A program made the translations under genes and the position numbers. A stretch of 64,000 nt of DNA from Patiria miniata (Eukaryota; Echinodermata; Asteroidea; Valvatida; Asterinidae). Location: assembly GCF_015706575.1 (NCBI RefSeq), contig NW_024037065.1, positions 4,402,001 through 4,466,000 on the forward strand, written 5' to 3'. This document shows, piece after piece, positions 19,569 to 32,800 of this stretch; position 1 is the first letter of the stretch, and each line of letters starts with the position of its first letter. A model generated the notes under the pieces. That model had not been told where the DNA came from and did not search any database. It saw only the letters and a program-made list of their open reading frames with translations.

Positions 19569-20826
19569 AGTTGAAGGAAATTTCACAAAATTACGTTTTG
19601 ACGTTGACGTAATTACTGTAAGCAAAAGTAATATTTTATTTTGGGAGGATTTTCTTGAAGTTGTTCCAAGTCCCCAAGTTAGTCAATGCTTTGCTTAATT
19701 TTAGCCCATTTACGGACAACCCATTCCACCCCCCCCCCCCCTTTTCTTTTTGGGAAGATGTTATCATCTTTTTCACATGTATGTTGGTCAAGTATAGTAA
19801 ATAATCTTGTTAATTTGGCGAAATTACTTGATGATATCATACTGGAGACAAGGTAAATGCGTGCAACATGAGGGTATAATAGTAGCCATAATCTAAAATG
19901 GTGTTGCTGGTTTCGTATGATCGAGCTCAGCGCAGGTCATTTATGAAAAATCAATTCTTTTAAACTAACCTACAGGTACATGTACTACTTCATTATGTAT
20001 TACCTGGTGTGTTGTAAATACATAGAGTCTTGTCTTTGAGGGGTCTCCATGTTGCTCAATCACACCTCGTAAGTTGAAAGTTTCCCTGCTGATGATTTGC
20101 TGGAAGCAGCCGACACCTACACTGTATTCCGTGAGACAACCGGATGTATTTTTCCCATCTGGGAAAAAGGCCTCAACTGCACGCTTCTGAAGGTCTTCAA
20201 TTTTTCTCGAAAATGTTGGCTTGAACGGGATCTTTTACCAATCAAGTATCCCGATCGGTAACATGTCCTCAAAATTCACGTACATGCTTCAGAAAATGAT
20301 ATACAGTCAAGAAGTGTAAGTAGAGTCTTAAACTGTAGAAAAGAACTTTAGATACCGTGACTGAAGAAGTATACTCAAATATGGGAACAAATGTATAACA
20401 CAACGGGTATTAAAGGGTTATGCAAATTAGGCATATTTACACTAAAATTCAAGGTTGGTATCCATCATTTTTGGATCTAGCACCAGAAAATTGTTAAATA
20501 GTTATGTAACCAACTTTTACTAAAAATGCCTTTTCATTTTATGAAATATCGCCTAGACTATCACTGAGTTTGATATCTTCCCAATGGGCTCGCTATGGAT
20601 GGGCCTAGATATATACAGATCAATATGCCAACAGCAAACCTGCATAAAGTGCCTGCAAATACATGTGAGGAACTACAATGCAGCCTGATCAGCCAAAGCA
20701 ACAACCTTCCCTGCACCTCAGAGAATATTTGTTTTCCACAAACCACCTATAGTCATGTACAATGTACATGAATTGTACAATACATACATGTGTAGTGTAA
20801 TTGTTTTCTTCTTTTCTCTTTTGTAG
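19569..20826. other. Non-coding, likely intergenic or 5' intron
   Basis: A poly-C run lies at about 19730-19741. No gene is recognised up to the exon at 20827. Confidence 0.4.
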
Positions 20827-23800
20827 AGGAACACCTCAGAATCACCATCTGATGAAGAATGGACACCAGGTGTTGGTGAAGAGGTGAGTTTCATTTTAAG
20901 AACTGTGATATCGGACTTGTATTTTAATATAAATCTGGTGTCATTTGTCACAGAGTGAAAGGCTATGGTTGCCAATCAAGGCAGGTGGGAAAAAAAGAGA
21001 TTTTACCATGAAAAGTGGCATTTCTCGAAATACACCCTTTTATAACGAAGGATATCTACCTTTGATTCACATGTAATTCTGTTCCAATTAGCAATAATAT
21101 CTCGTTTTCGCTTTTTTTTTATCCACCCTGTATAATGGAGATCCTCTATGACTGGAGCTGTAAGATACTTGGGGGTCATGGGTTGAGTTCCCATTCCATT
21201 CAACAGTTGCTTTACTCCTGAATATTATTATTGAGAATTCATCACCCAGTGTGTTTGAAATTTCAAAACCAGACACTTTTACTTTTCACTGTGTAGGAGG
21301 CGGTTACTAGGCACGGCTGTTCCAGCGCAAAATAATGGCGCCCTCTGTCGTTCTAATCGCGCCAATCGAAAATCTCCGTAAAATGACGTCACCGACACTC
21401 TTCGTGGGTCGGGCCAAGCGAGTTTCATATCATGAATATTTATATCTGGGAATATTTGGAATGTCATTGGTAGATTAATCGGCCAAAGTTCAAAATGTTT
21501 CTTTTTCAAAAGTTTGTTATTTTCCCCTTATTTCCATATATGAATATTAGCTCATGAATATTAAATTACTGAAAACGGCGTCCGTCAAAACTGGTGTTCG
21601 ACCGAGCTGATTATCGCGGTGTGCGGTCATGTGACAAATTTGTCACATTAAAAGGTGTTTTTCTCCAAACAAGAGGTTTTCCCCGATGTAAGGCCCACAT
21701 CAACTTTGTTTTGGAGATACGGGCTGCATATGTGTCCGGTTTGAAGGTAAGGCCAGCGGTAGATTTGTTGATATTTAGGTGCAAAAAGTGACATATTTTC
21801 GTGTGTGCGCGGAATGCCAAACGGTCGAGTTGGTTGTAAAGCGTACATGGTACGCGCCTGTGTATCACGCATAGCCCAAGGGCATGATGGTTTAGAGACA
21901 ACTCGACCGTTTGCGTGTTCATGTATTTGTACGGGCACGCGTGCGGATCTAACCCGTACCTAGGTTCGTGCATGTGTGGACGAAGATCCTCCATTGGCGT
22001 GATGCACATGTACATGACATGTCGTGTATTGTGCTACAACTTTGTTATACATGGGAAAGATTTCCATACATAAATTACATCAAAATGATCAACTAGGCCT
22101 TAATTGGAAGGTAAACAAAAATGCTATTTGCACGATTCAGTATAAAATTAATAAAAACAATACGAACAGGTCATGACAACAGAGAGAGAAAAATGCCCCC
22201 CCCCCCCAAAAAAAATGAACATTTCATAACAATTTGATTCTGACATGAACAGGATGAAAGTAGTTAACATGTCGGACTAATCTTTTTTATTGTACATGCC
22301 ACCTTTCGTATTCGCAGAACTTATTCTGGCATGTCTGACGTTGAATTTATTTCAGGCTTTGCATATTTATTCAGTAATGCTTAGCCAAATGCCAAATCCA
22401 TTTTCATGTAAACACATAAGTGCCTCAGCTTCATGGGGACATGAAAAAATTGGCAATTCTAAATTGAGGTGTTTTGTTTCTGTGTGATCCTGTACCATAC
22501 AAATGGATCTCTTTTTTCTAGATCACCAACCTTCCCAAATTTTTCAGCCAATGTAGACTTGGCACAGGCCTTATTGTGCAGTGTGCACCCCCCCCCCGAT
22601 AAAGTAATATAAATATTGTTAAATGGTGTAATGATACATAATGTACATGTGACATGCACCACTGCTTAGTGTTGGCGGTACATGTAGAGCTTTGAATGTA
22701 TGGCTACATTTCTCCCATGCCCCACCCCCACCCCACCCCCTAATAAAAGCAATTGTACATGTGATCCTGTTTTCTGAAAAAAGCATTTTGTTATGATTTT
22801 TCAGGAAGTTTGCAGTATCATTCTCCTGACAAGAGGGTTTCTCGTATTTTCTGGAGCTCTGGTGAGATGGTGGTGTGGTGAGCCGTTGACTCATTGTGAT
22901 GAGCCGTACAGTGGAAGTGAATCTTTCCCATCCCACGTTTGTGCATGGAGGATCAGGATAACACAGACATGAGCATGTGTTGGGTGTATTTTTGGTAACA
23001 GAATGTGTGCCAAACTGTGTGATGCCATGTGCACTGCTAGATTTGAACAAACCCTGCACCGCCTTGATCCGACACATTAAGAACTTCTATTGTCTGCTTG
23101 CCAAGGAATCACTCTGGAATTTAAGCTCAGGATTCACACGTCACACATGATCACTCGCGATGGACTGGTTCTCGCTCCCATAATATCGGACATGTTTACA
23201 TTTTAATGCCCATTTATGGCCATTGATTGGATGACCCCTGCATGTATGTGCAGTACAATTGTGTTTTTTGGAAAATGATATTTACATTCTGATTTCTCGT
23301 GCATGGCTATCGCAAAACTGACTCGTACATGAACCATAAACTGTAGGCAAAATGGTCATGTCTCTACTGAAACTGCATTAATGACAACATTGTTGCCACT
23401 TTGAAGGGGCTGGATCCATGCTTACATTATCATTGTGGTTTTGTACATAAGGGCAGAATTGTGACCTAGGCTTATTTGTATACACCGGTAGGAATTCCTC
23501 CAGGACTACTGCGAACGACACTCCTAAGTGCCAAAATTATGAATTGAAATACAACTGGATATTAACTTTCACTGAAAATCAACTAATTGTTGACACTACT
23601 AAAATGCTATTATTAAATTAGATATTTTTATCGGTGCTTTTTTTTACAGTAAGTAAATAGGCTACTAATAACAAGTTTTAAGTTGGCCTTCTTTTCCATA
23701 CTTTAAAACAGATAGGACTTTTACGTGTATGTGGATTGCTTTTTTAGGTGTACTGCGACCAATGGGAGACCAATGGATTTCACTAAATTGGCCGCCATGC

Positions 23801-26800
23801 AACTTAAATAATGAAATAAAGTAAAATATAAATATTACCCTGCCAGTTTTTAAATCTAATATTCAATTGGAGTCTGCCTTTGCTTGTGCCACATGCAATG
23901 ATTGGCTGCAGCCTCTACTATCTCTGGGGGAATGCGGCAATCTCTATATATGCTGTGTGATGTCATGTGGCCATAGATTTCAGCAACCTTGCTGGTTACT
24001 TTTGCTTCTTGGAAGGGTTCTGGACAGAAGTGTTGTGCTGACCCGACTCGAAACTGTAATTGACTCAACCAAAAACCAACTTTGTGTTTGGTCGGGTCGG
24101 TTTGTCCATCATTTCAGTTGGGTTGGTCAGTTTTGTGTTTGAAAATTTGCGGATCAGGTTGGATCGGGTCTATTCAAAACCCAAAATAAACGGGGAAAAA
24201 AGATGGACACAGTTTGGAAATTAACACAGCGCAGGATTTGTATTATATCTATAATGTTTCGCATCGGTTTGGCCTATAGTGGACCCAACCGAAGCAAAAC
24301 TCTACTGGACAGGGGAGGTTTTCGAAGTTTTCGAGGTTTGGATGAAGCTAATCTGGGACACTTGTGGACATATGCAGGACTGCATTTGCTCGAGTTTTCC
24401 TATAGCCCGAACAGTCCTGAATCCTGGAATTTTAATACGATTCCCCCCCCCCCCCCCACCCAGGGAGTTAGGGTTAATGAAAACTGTTTGAAGTGATAAG
24501 TGTTGCACCCGTAGTGGTTTAACTTTATGAATATTGCTGTGCAAATAAGGGCAGGATATTGTTTCTTTTATGAAATTTTTAAACAATTTTAAGCAAACTT
24601 GGAGCATTACATTTGTTCATACATGTATAATCATAAGGCCGTCTGACCTACAGGAGTCTGATGTAGAAAGCTCATCCTGCCTAATATTATTGGTGTTCGT
24701 ACGAAATTATTTGTATTCTTAACATGCATGATCTGGCCGGAGTTCTGCTGAATATTTCCCCCACAAACCACCGGCCTGTGACTCTCAGCGCACGGTTTCG
24801 CTGCGCTGCAGTTCAGCGGGCAGGGCAGTGCGACAACGCCGTGTTAACGCCGCGCGTGCGCCGGTGGTGTGTGCATGAGTTCACGCCCTATAGCTATTGT
24901 GCCGTGTGATGTGCGTGTATACCGCGCGGTGTTCGTGAAAAGTGGCTGTATTTTAACGGTTCTAAAAAACAATCTACCGCTGGCCTTCGAATGAAACTTC
25001 ATGAGTCATTTAAGATGGTCCTTATTTACAAGAAGTGACCATGGAATATTTGGGGAAAACTTGGTATCAATAATAAAACGGGATTTTCTTCGGGGATTTT
25101 TAACAACTTCCAAAACAAACAGCGACAGAAAACCTTACGCACGAAGCGTAATCAAACCTGTTTTTTACAGGTATTTTGAACTTTATGGGCCAGCTCAATC
25201 TCCCGATGTGTGGAAACTCACGTTATCTGTCAGAATTATAGTATGGCACCATAAGACATTGTGTGAGTCATGATTTAGGGGCAAGTTTGGGGCATGTTAA
25301 TTCGTGTTTTGTTTTCGTGAAAATTTAGGACGCCATCTTGGATTTCCAAAATTGCATGACGTCATCACTTTGATACACTGGAGTAAACAAACGCTGTGCG
25401 GACAAAATTGCTCAAGTTAATTACGTTATGTCTATGGGATTGAAACGGCCGTGTAGGGGTTCGGTGAGAGTGGTACAGGAACTAGCAAGTGAAACGACTC
25501 CAACACTGTCTTGCGACGTACATGTACTAGCTAACTGATCTGGCCTTTATTCTGGAAAGAGATGGCAGGGGGAGAATTGGGTATGTTGGTAACTCTACGT
25601 ATACTGCCACGAATGACCAACATAGCCAACACAGTCAGCCCCCTGTCCACTCGCCTGGGCAGTACCATTAAAGAGCGGGAGTTTCCTGTACCCTTCAACT
25701 GTGCTTTTTCTTTGTGATTCGCTCACACCTGTATAAGACACCAGCATCAGCATCTTTATTAAGATTACACAGGAACATGGAGTGAGTCTGATATTCATTG
25801 GAGTCTATATAACAATTATTGTATCTTTTTATTGTTGTTATCATTACTGCAATCAGGTTTGGATTCCCCAATTTCATTGCCAGATGTCTTGAAATTAGAC
25901 CCGGTAAGTAGCTTGTAGTACATTTCTAAATGTATTTTGTGTGTTATAATTTAGTTGAACGTATAGACAAGTTGTATGAAATGGTAATCAAAAAACAGTT
26001 GGTAAAATTTATTAACTTGAGAAATGTAAAGTGGCTTCATCCTAAATCCTTCATCCTAATCCTACAATGCAAATTGTTCTTTTTTTACAGTTTGATTTCT
26101 CTCCAAGTCCAGAACATCCACCTAAGCCTCCGTCTACAGCTGCCACTGTACAGTTGGCTTCACCAAATGTATGATTTGATATTGTTAGTGCCAAATTCAC
26201 CGCATGAAACAGTTATATCGCCCTCTGTTAACAGAAAAGTTTGTAGATATCATTATGGGATATCGATCGATAGGAGCGTGGAGGACAAATTTTTTCAACC
26301 TTTGTAACAGTTTTGTATCACCTTTTTGACACTTTTGACAAGCTTATTCTCGACTTATGGATATTTTGTGTGTTTTGGAGCTATTGGAGGATAACAGGAG
26401 CTTCACATAAACTGTAAGAACACAGTAGGCAAGGCATTATTGAAGGAAATAGAACTGATCCGAGGGCCTTGAATTGAACAGTGTGTGAGCTTGTCTTTTT
26501 TCTTATGAGCCGGATTGAAGCGTTGGAAACTTTACTAGGCCCGTTCCTGTCCGCAAATTAAACGTGAAAAACTTTGGGAGCCTTAAAGTGAACTTTAGAA
26601 AGGCCCATAAATAGGCACGTATATTAGTTGAAAAAATCGTCCAGTTTTACGGGAGGAATACTGTCATGACTGTACCATAGACTGAGTTACAAGTATACAC
26701 GAAACTTAGTAGCATAGAACTGAGTATAGAGTATAGGCCTACCCTGCATGAATTGCCAGAATGGATGAACTAGATAAGGATCAAGTCATGTTGTCCACAG

Positions 26801-29800
26801 TTGACCCATGGTTACCGACACCCGAAGCCAGCCCGGGTGGTGCTGCAGGTGGTGGCGAACCAAATGAAGAGAGTGCCGGTGCCTTAACATCCTTTCTTCA
26901 GCAACAGGGGGAATCAATAAAACAGCAAAAACAGCTGATGAAGTTGTTGGTTGAGTGTCACATGAGATCATCCCTCCCCCAAAGACAAAAACAGCCATTC
27001 AATGGAAACCCGCTTGATTACCATGCATTTGTGAGGGCCTTTGAGCACACCATTGAATCCAAGACCAACAATGACAAGGACAAACTGTACTTTTTGGAGC
27101 AGTACACCAGGGGTGAAGCGAATGCCATTGTGAAAAGCTGCATGTATGGTGAAGATTCGGCAGACGCTCTTGCCAAAGCCAAACTTCTGCTGAAGAAGAA
27201 ATTCGCCGACAAGCATCGTATCATTAACAACATGGTGGCAAAGGCAGTTGGGTGGCCGGACATCAAGCCAGAGGATTAAGATGAGCTCCATCGCTATTCA
27301 GTGTTCATCACAGAGCTGTACAACTTAGCCAAGGATCTCAGCATGGAGCAGGAGATCAATCATTCGCAGAACATTCGGATGATCACAGCAAAGTTGCCAT
27401 ACAAGCTGAGAGATAGGTGGAGGAATAAGGCTGATGATATCCAAGAAGAGAAGAACAGAAATGTTTGTGTTTGATGACGTCGTCACCTTCATCAACAAAC
27501 AGACACGCATTGCATGCAACACAATCTATTGAGACATAACCAAGACAATCGACTGGGGAAAAGGAAACAGTAACAAGCCAAGACCAGTTTCAGCACAACT
27601 GTGAGTGGTGATTCAGAACAAACTGTGAGCAGTGGAGCCTGCATTTATTGCAGTGATGCTAGCCATTGCATAAAGAGCTGTGCAGTACTGGCCAGCAAGC
27701 CAAATGAAGAGAGAATTGAGTTCTGCCGTGCCAAGGGGCTATGCTTTGGGTGCATGCGTGCATCATCACATCTTGCAAGAGACTGTAAGAAAAGACAGAA
27801 GTGCAGTATTTGTCGACGGTGGCATCCTACAGTGCTACACAGAGAATGGAAAAGCCCCCAGCAGCCTGATGCTACACCAGTCAGTGCCGTCAATGGAAAG
27901 CAAACTCGGCTTAATGAAGAAACAGACGTAAAGGACAATGTTAAATGCGGTTTAACAAACTCCGTCAATGTGTGTCCTACTGAATCGCTGCCAGGGGTTG
28001 TTCCAGTCATCCTGAGGTCAAGAAAGACAGGAATGCAGACCAAAACCTATGCATTCTTAGACTCCGGCAGTAATGCAGTCTTCTGTGCTGATGCAGTGGT
28101 GACCCGGCTCGGTGAGAAAGGAAAGGCAGTCAACATACGAGTACAAACTTTGACAGACGAGAAGGTGGTGAAGGATCGTGTGTTGTCGGATCTTGAGATA
28201 ATGGACCTAAAGAGCCAAAGAGTCATCAGTCTTCCAGAAGTCTACACCCAGGCACAAATCCCGGTAGTCAGAGAAGACATCCTCACCAAAGATGACTTGA
28301 AGGAATGGCGGTACTTGGACAGAGTTGAGCTGCCAAATGTTGATGCAGAGGTGGGGCTGTTGATTGGAAACAATGTCCCAAAGCCGATGGAACCACTTGA
28401 AGTCATAAACAGCAAGGACGGTGGCCCCTTTGCTTACCGATCAGTCCTTGGTTGGCAGGTTTATGGGTCAAAGAGAAATCAAGGTCAACAGTGAATCATC
28501 TCCTATAAAGTAACAGTGAAAGCCAAATCAGACATTGATGATCAGCTGGAGAAGCTTTTCAATCATGACTTCAATGAGAGGATCATAGAAGACAAGCCAG
28601 AGAAGTCCAGACAGGATTTACTCTTCACCCAGAAGGTGGAGAACTCCATCAGAATGGTAGGCGACCATTACGAGATTGCACTCCCACTGAAACAGACAGA
28701 AGTTAGAATGCCGAACAACAGACCACAATCAGAACAGAGAACGGCCCATCTGCAAAGAAAGTTCCAGAGACAACCAGAATTCCAGAAGGAATATACAGGC
28801 TACAAGGAGTCCATGCTTAGCAAGGGTTACATGGAGAAAGTTCACGATGGAGAGGCAAGAAGGGATGACGGCAGATTATGGTATCTTCCTCATCATGGTG
28901 TCCACAGAAAAACAAGATGAGGGGGTGTATGACTGCACAGCCGACTACAGAGGTGTCTCCCTCAATAAACAGTTGATACAGGGGCCGGATCCGACAAACA
29001 GCCTAATTGGTGTCTTGACTAGGTTCAGGCAGGACCAGGTTGCCCTCATGTCTGAAATTGAAGGCATGTTTTCCCAAGTCTTGGTGCCCAGGGATGACAG
29101 AGATCTGCTGAGGTTGTTATGGTGGGACAATCGTGACATCAAGAAACCCTTGACAGAGTACCGCATGAAAGTACATGTCTTTGGTGCGGTCTCTTCTCCT
29201 TCATGTGCGAACTACGCTTTGAAGAAGACAGCAGACGATCATGCAGGAAGTGAGGAAATTGCGCACATCATCCATCGCAATTTCTATGTTGACGATTGTT
29301 TGTGCTCAACCCTGACAGTGTCAAAGGCAGTCCAGCTTGTCAAAGATTTGACTGAAACATGCAGCAAGGGAGGATTCCACCTAACAAAGTGGGTCAGCAA
29401 CAAGAAGGAAGTCCTAGAGAACATTCCTAAAGATGAAAGAGGCAGAAACTGTAAAGACTTGAACATCGACGGAGAGAAGTTGCCTGTTGAGAGAGCGCTT
29501 GGCATGTTGTGGTCCATTGACGATGATGAGTTCGGGTACAAAATTGAGATGAGAGAGAGACCACCAACAGGAAGAGTTATTGTATCTACCGTGAGCTCTG
29601 TCTTCGACCCATTGGGATGTGTCTCACCAGTTGTGCTTCCAGCCAAGCAATTACTGCAAGCCGCCTGTCGGATGAAGTTGGGATGGGATGAAGAAATTCC
29701 ACCAGATCTGAGTAAGAAATGGCAGAATTGGCAGTTGGAACTCCCAAGACTGGCGGAGTTCAAGATGGCAAGATGCCTGAAGCCAGATGGATTTGAGGAA

Positions 29801-32800
29801 CCAAAATCAGTGACCTTGCACCACTTTGCTGATGCCAGCTAGCTGGGTTATGGCACCATATCTTTTCTGAGATTGGTGAATGATGAAGGCGGAGCCAAGT
29901 GTTCATTCCTGATGAGAAAATCGAGGGTCGCCCCACTGAAGCAGGTGACAATTCCAAGAATGGAGTTAACAGCAGCGACAGTAGCAGTGAGAGTTGACCT
30001 ATTATGATCAGGAAGGAGCTGGAGATCGAAGTATATGACACCTACTTCTGGACCGATAGCATTCTTGTGCTACGGTACATCAACAGTAGAACAACCAGAT
30101 TTAAGACATTCGTTGCCAACAGGTTGGCAATTATTCTTGACGGCTCAAGTCCAACGCAGTGGCATCACATTGAATCAGCACTCAATCCTGCTGATGTCTG
30201 TTCAAGGGGAAGGAGAGTTGAGCAATTCCTACAGATGGATGACTGGAAGAATGGCTCAGAGTTCTTACTTTAGCCAGAAGATGAGTGGCCCACAACCCCA
30301 GAGCTTGGTGCAGTTGAAGTGGCAGAAGACTCGGAGGTTAAGAATAATAATAATAATAATAATTTATTAATTTATAGTGCGCAAATTCCATTTAAAATAT
30401 GTTCAAATGCGCATTACAGTCATAAAAAAAATAAAAATAAACAGACGTATACGCAAAATTTAACAATACAATGAACACTGATACAGGGTACAAAAAATCA
30501 ATAAAAAGCTCTCATAAAAAGATGAGTTTTAAGTAATTGTTTAAACAACATTCAGGCTACTTGCTTCTTGGATATTTAATGGCAGTGCATTCCATAACTT
30601 AGGTGCAGCACACTCAAATGCACGATCACCAAGGGTGACCTTGGTTCGACTTGCTGAGTAACTGAGGAGTGTTTTGTCATTGGAAGATCTGAGATTGTAA
30701 TTGGATGAAGATCGTTTTTGGATTAGATGGCATAAATTTAAGGGAGCTAGACCATAAAGAATTTTATAAGTTATTAACAGAATTTTAAACTCAATCCTGA
30801 ATCTCACCGGAATGTTCATGCGTGTACCATCAAGCCAAGTGAGATGGAGAAACTGGGCCTGGATCGAGTAATCGAGCACTACTCAGACTGGGTGCGACTG
30901 AAGAAGGCAGTCTGCTGGTTGCTAAGATTCAGAAGATAGTTGAAAGCCAGCCCGAGTCCCAGAAAGCTGAACAAACTCCGCAGGGTGGACTAACTCTGAA
31001 AGAACTACAAGCAGCAGAGAAGAAAATCTTGCAGCATGTACAAAGCCAAGCATATGCAGATGAGATCAGAGCCCTTGCCCAGAGTACAGAAGATGATGGA
31101 GGGAGCAGACAAAAGATCAAAGGAGTGACGAAAACCAGTTCCATCTACAGAGTTGACCAGGTCATAAATGGTGAGCTGTTAAGAGTTGGAGGAAGATTGA
31201 GCAGGGCCTCACTGCCAGTTGATGCTAAACACCCCATCATCCTTCCCAAAGCCAGCCACGTGTCAACCTTGATCATAAGACGCTTTCATGAGACATCCGG
31301 GCATTGTGGGAGGAACCATGTTCTTGCGAGTCTTCAACAGAAATATTGGATTTCTGGTGCCAACTCCGCAATCAGAAAAGTAGTTGGCAAATGTGTGATG
31401 TGCAGACGGTCCAGAGCCAAATTCATGGAGCAGAAGATGGCTGACCTCCCAGCAGACAGGATCAAACCTGATGAGCCCCCCTTCACCAGAGTAGGAATGG
31501 ACTGCTTTGGGCCACTAGAGGTGAAAAGAGGTCGCAGTGTGCTAAAACGGTATGGTGTGATTTTCACCTGTGTATCTTCACGAGCTGTGCACCTTGAGAA
31601 GGCTGACTCCCTAGACACGGACTCATGCACTGACGCTATGCGGCGATTCATTGCTCGTCGGGGAAATGTGACAGAGATGAGATCGGACAATGGCACCAAT
31701 CTTGTGGTTGCTGAAAGAGAACTTAGAACAGAAATCAACAAGTGGAACCAGGCTCAACTGAACAACGCATTGCTGCAGAGAAACATTCAGTGGACCTTCA
31801 ATCCACCTGGAGGGTCCCATCACGGTGGTGTATGGGAAAGGCAGATAAGAACTGTGAGAAAACTGCTTTTCTCCCTGATGAAGCAGCAGACCTTGACTGA
31901 TGAGAGCTTGCACACTCTACTGTGCGAGGTGGAGAGTATCATCAACAGCAGGCCCTTGACCAGGGTATCTGATGACGTGAATGACCTGGAAGCATTGACC
32001 CCAAATCATTTGCTTCTGCTGAAGTCTACCCCCCATTCCCCCCAACTACCCCCAGTAGTCAACCAGGAGACCGACGTCTACGCTCGGCGCAGATGGCGAC
32101 AAGTCCAGTACCTATCTGATGTGTTTTGGCGCAGATGGGTAAAGGAGTACTTACCTCAGCTACAGGAGAGACATAAGTGGGTGCGTCCCCAGCCTAACGT
32201 CGGTGTTGGAGATCTAGTGTTGGTGGTGGATACATCTGTGCCAAGGAATCTCTGGCCGCTTGGGAGAGTGGTACGCACTATGCCAGACGTTCGAAGCGTG
32301 GAGGTGAAGACTAATACGAATGTCTACAGGAGGCCGATCACCGAGTTGTGCTTGCTTTTGGAAGCAGACCCTTAAGCGCGGTTTGACAAGACAAGACATG
32401 GAGAGCTGTGCAACCCATGAATCGCGGCTCCAGTCTACAGTGGAGTTTGTAAATATGTTTGTAAGAGGTGCGAGCCTAGCGCCGCCTCAGTTTGTTTGAT
32501 GACGTTGCACCTTACAAGGAGCAGTTGAGGCTGGATATATTCGCAGAGTTCAAGCCAAAGTTGCAGTGGGTGCATGGGAATTTGATTTGCATATGTTGTG
32601 ATTTCAAATGAGGTGCGAGCCAAGCGCCGCCTCTACCTTTGTGCCTTTGTTTGAAACGTGCAAAAATTGCGAATGGAACCCTCGAGCCAGCTAGTTGCAT
32701 TCATGTTCGCGATTCAGGAACAAGGATGATACATTGACTGTCGCGAAAATCTGTTTCAAGGATCAAGTTTGCAGTGACATTGAACTTTGCAATTGACAGT

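Larger units (their letters stand above)
20884..25856. other. Large intron or intergenic stretch
   Basis: It holds a short inverted repeat (21817-21915), poly-C tracts near 22196, 22591 and 24443, and CpG-rich DNA at 24760-24940. A CRE/YY1-like patch lies at 25325-25365, followed by TTGAAACGGCCGTG at about 25439. A minus-strand frame (22619-23077) with CSCLCYPDPPC may be a stray exon. No other gene is supported. Confidence 0.35.

Noticed and set aside
24203-24607. Overlapping frames near 24.2-24.6 kb
   Set aside because: Short, without family resemblance, and crossing a poly-C run; likely chance.
27018-27291. Minus-strand frames inside the BEL/Pao gag and integrase regions
   Set aside because: Shadows of the plus-strand retroelement coding sequence.
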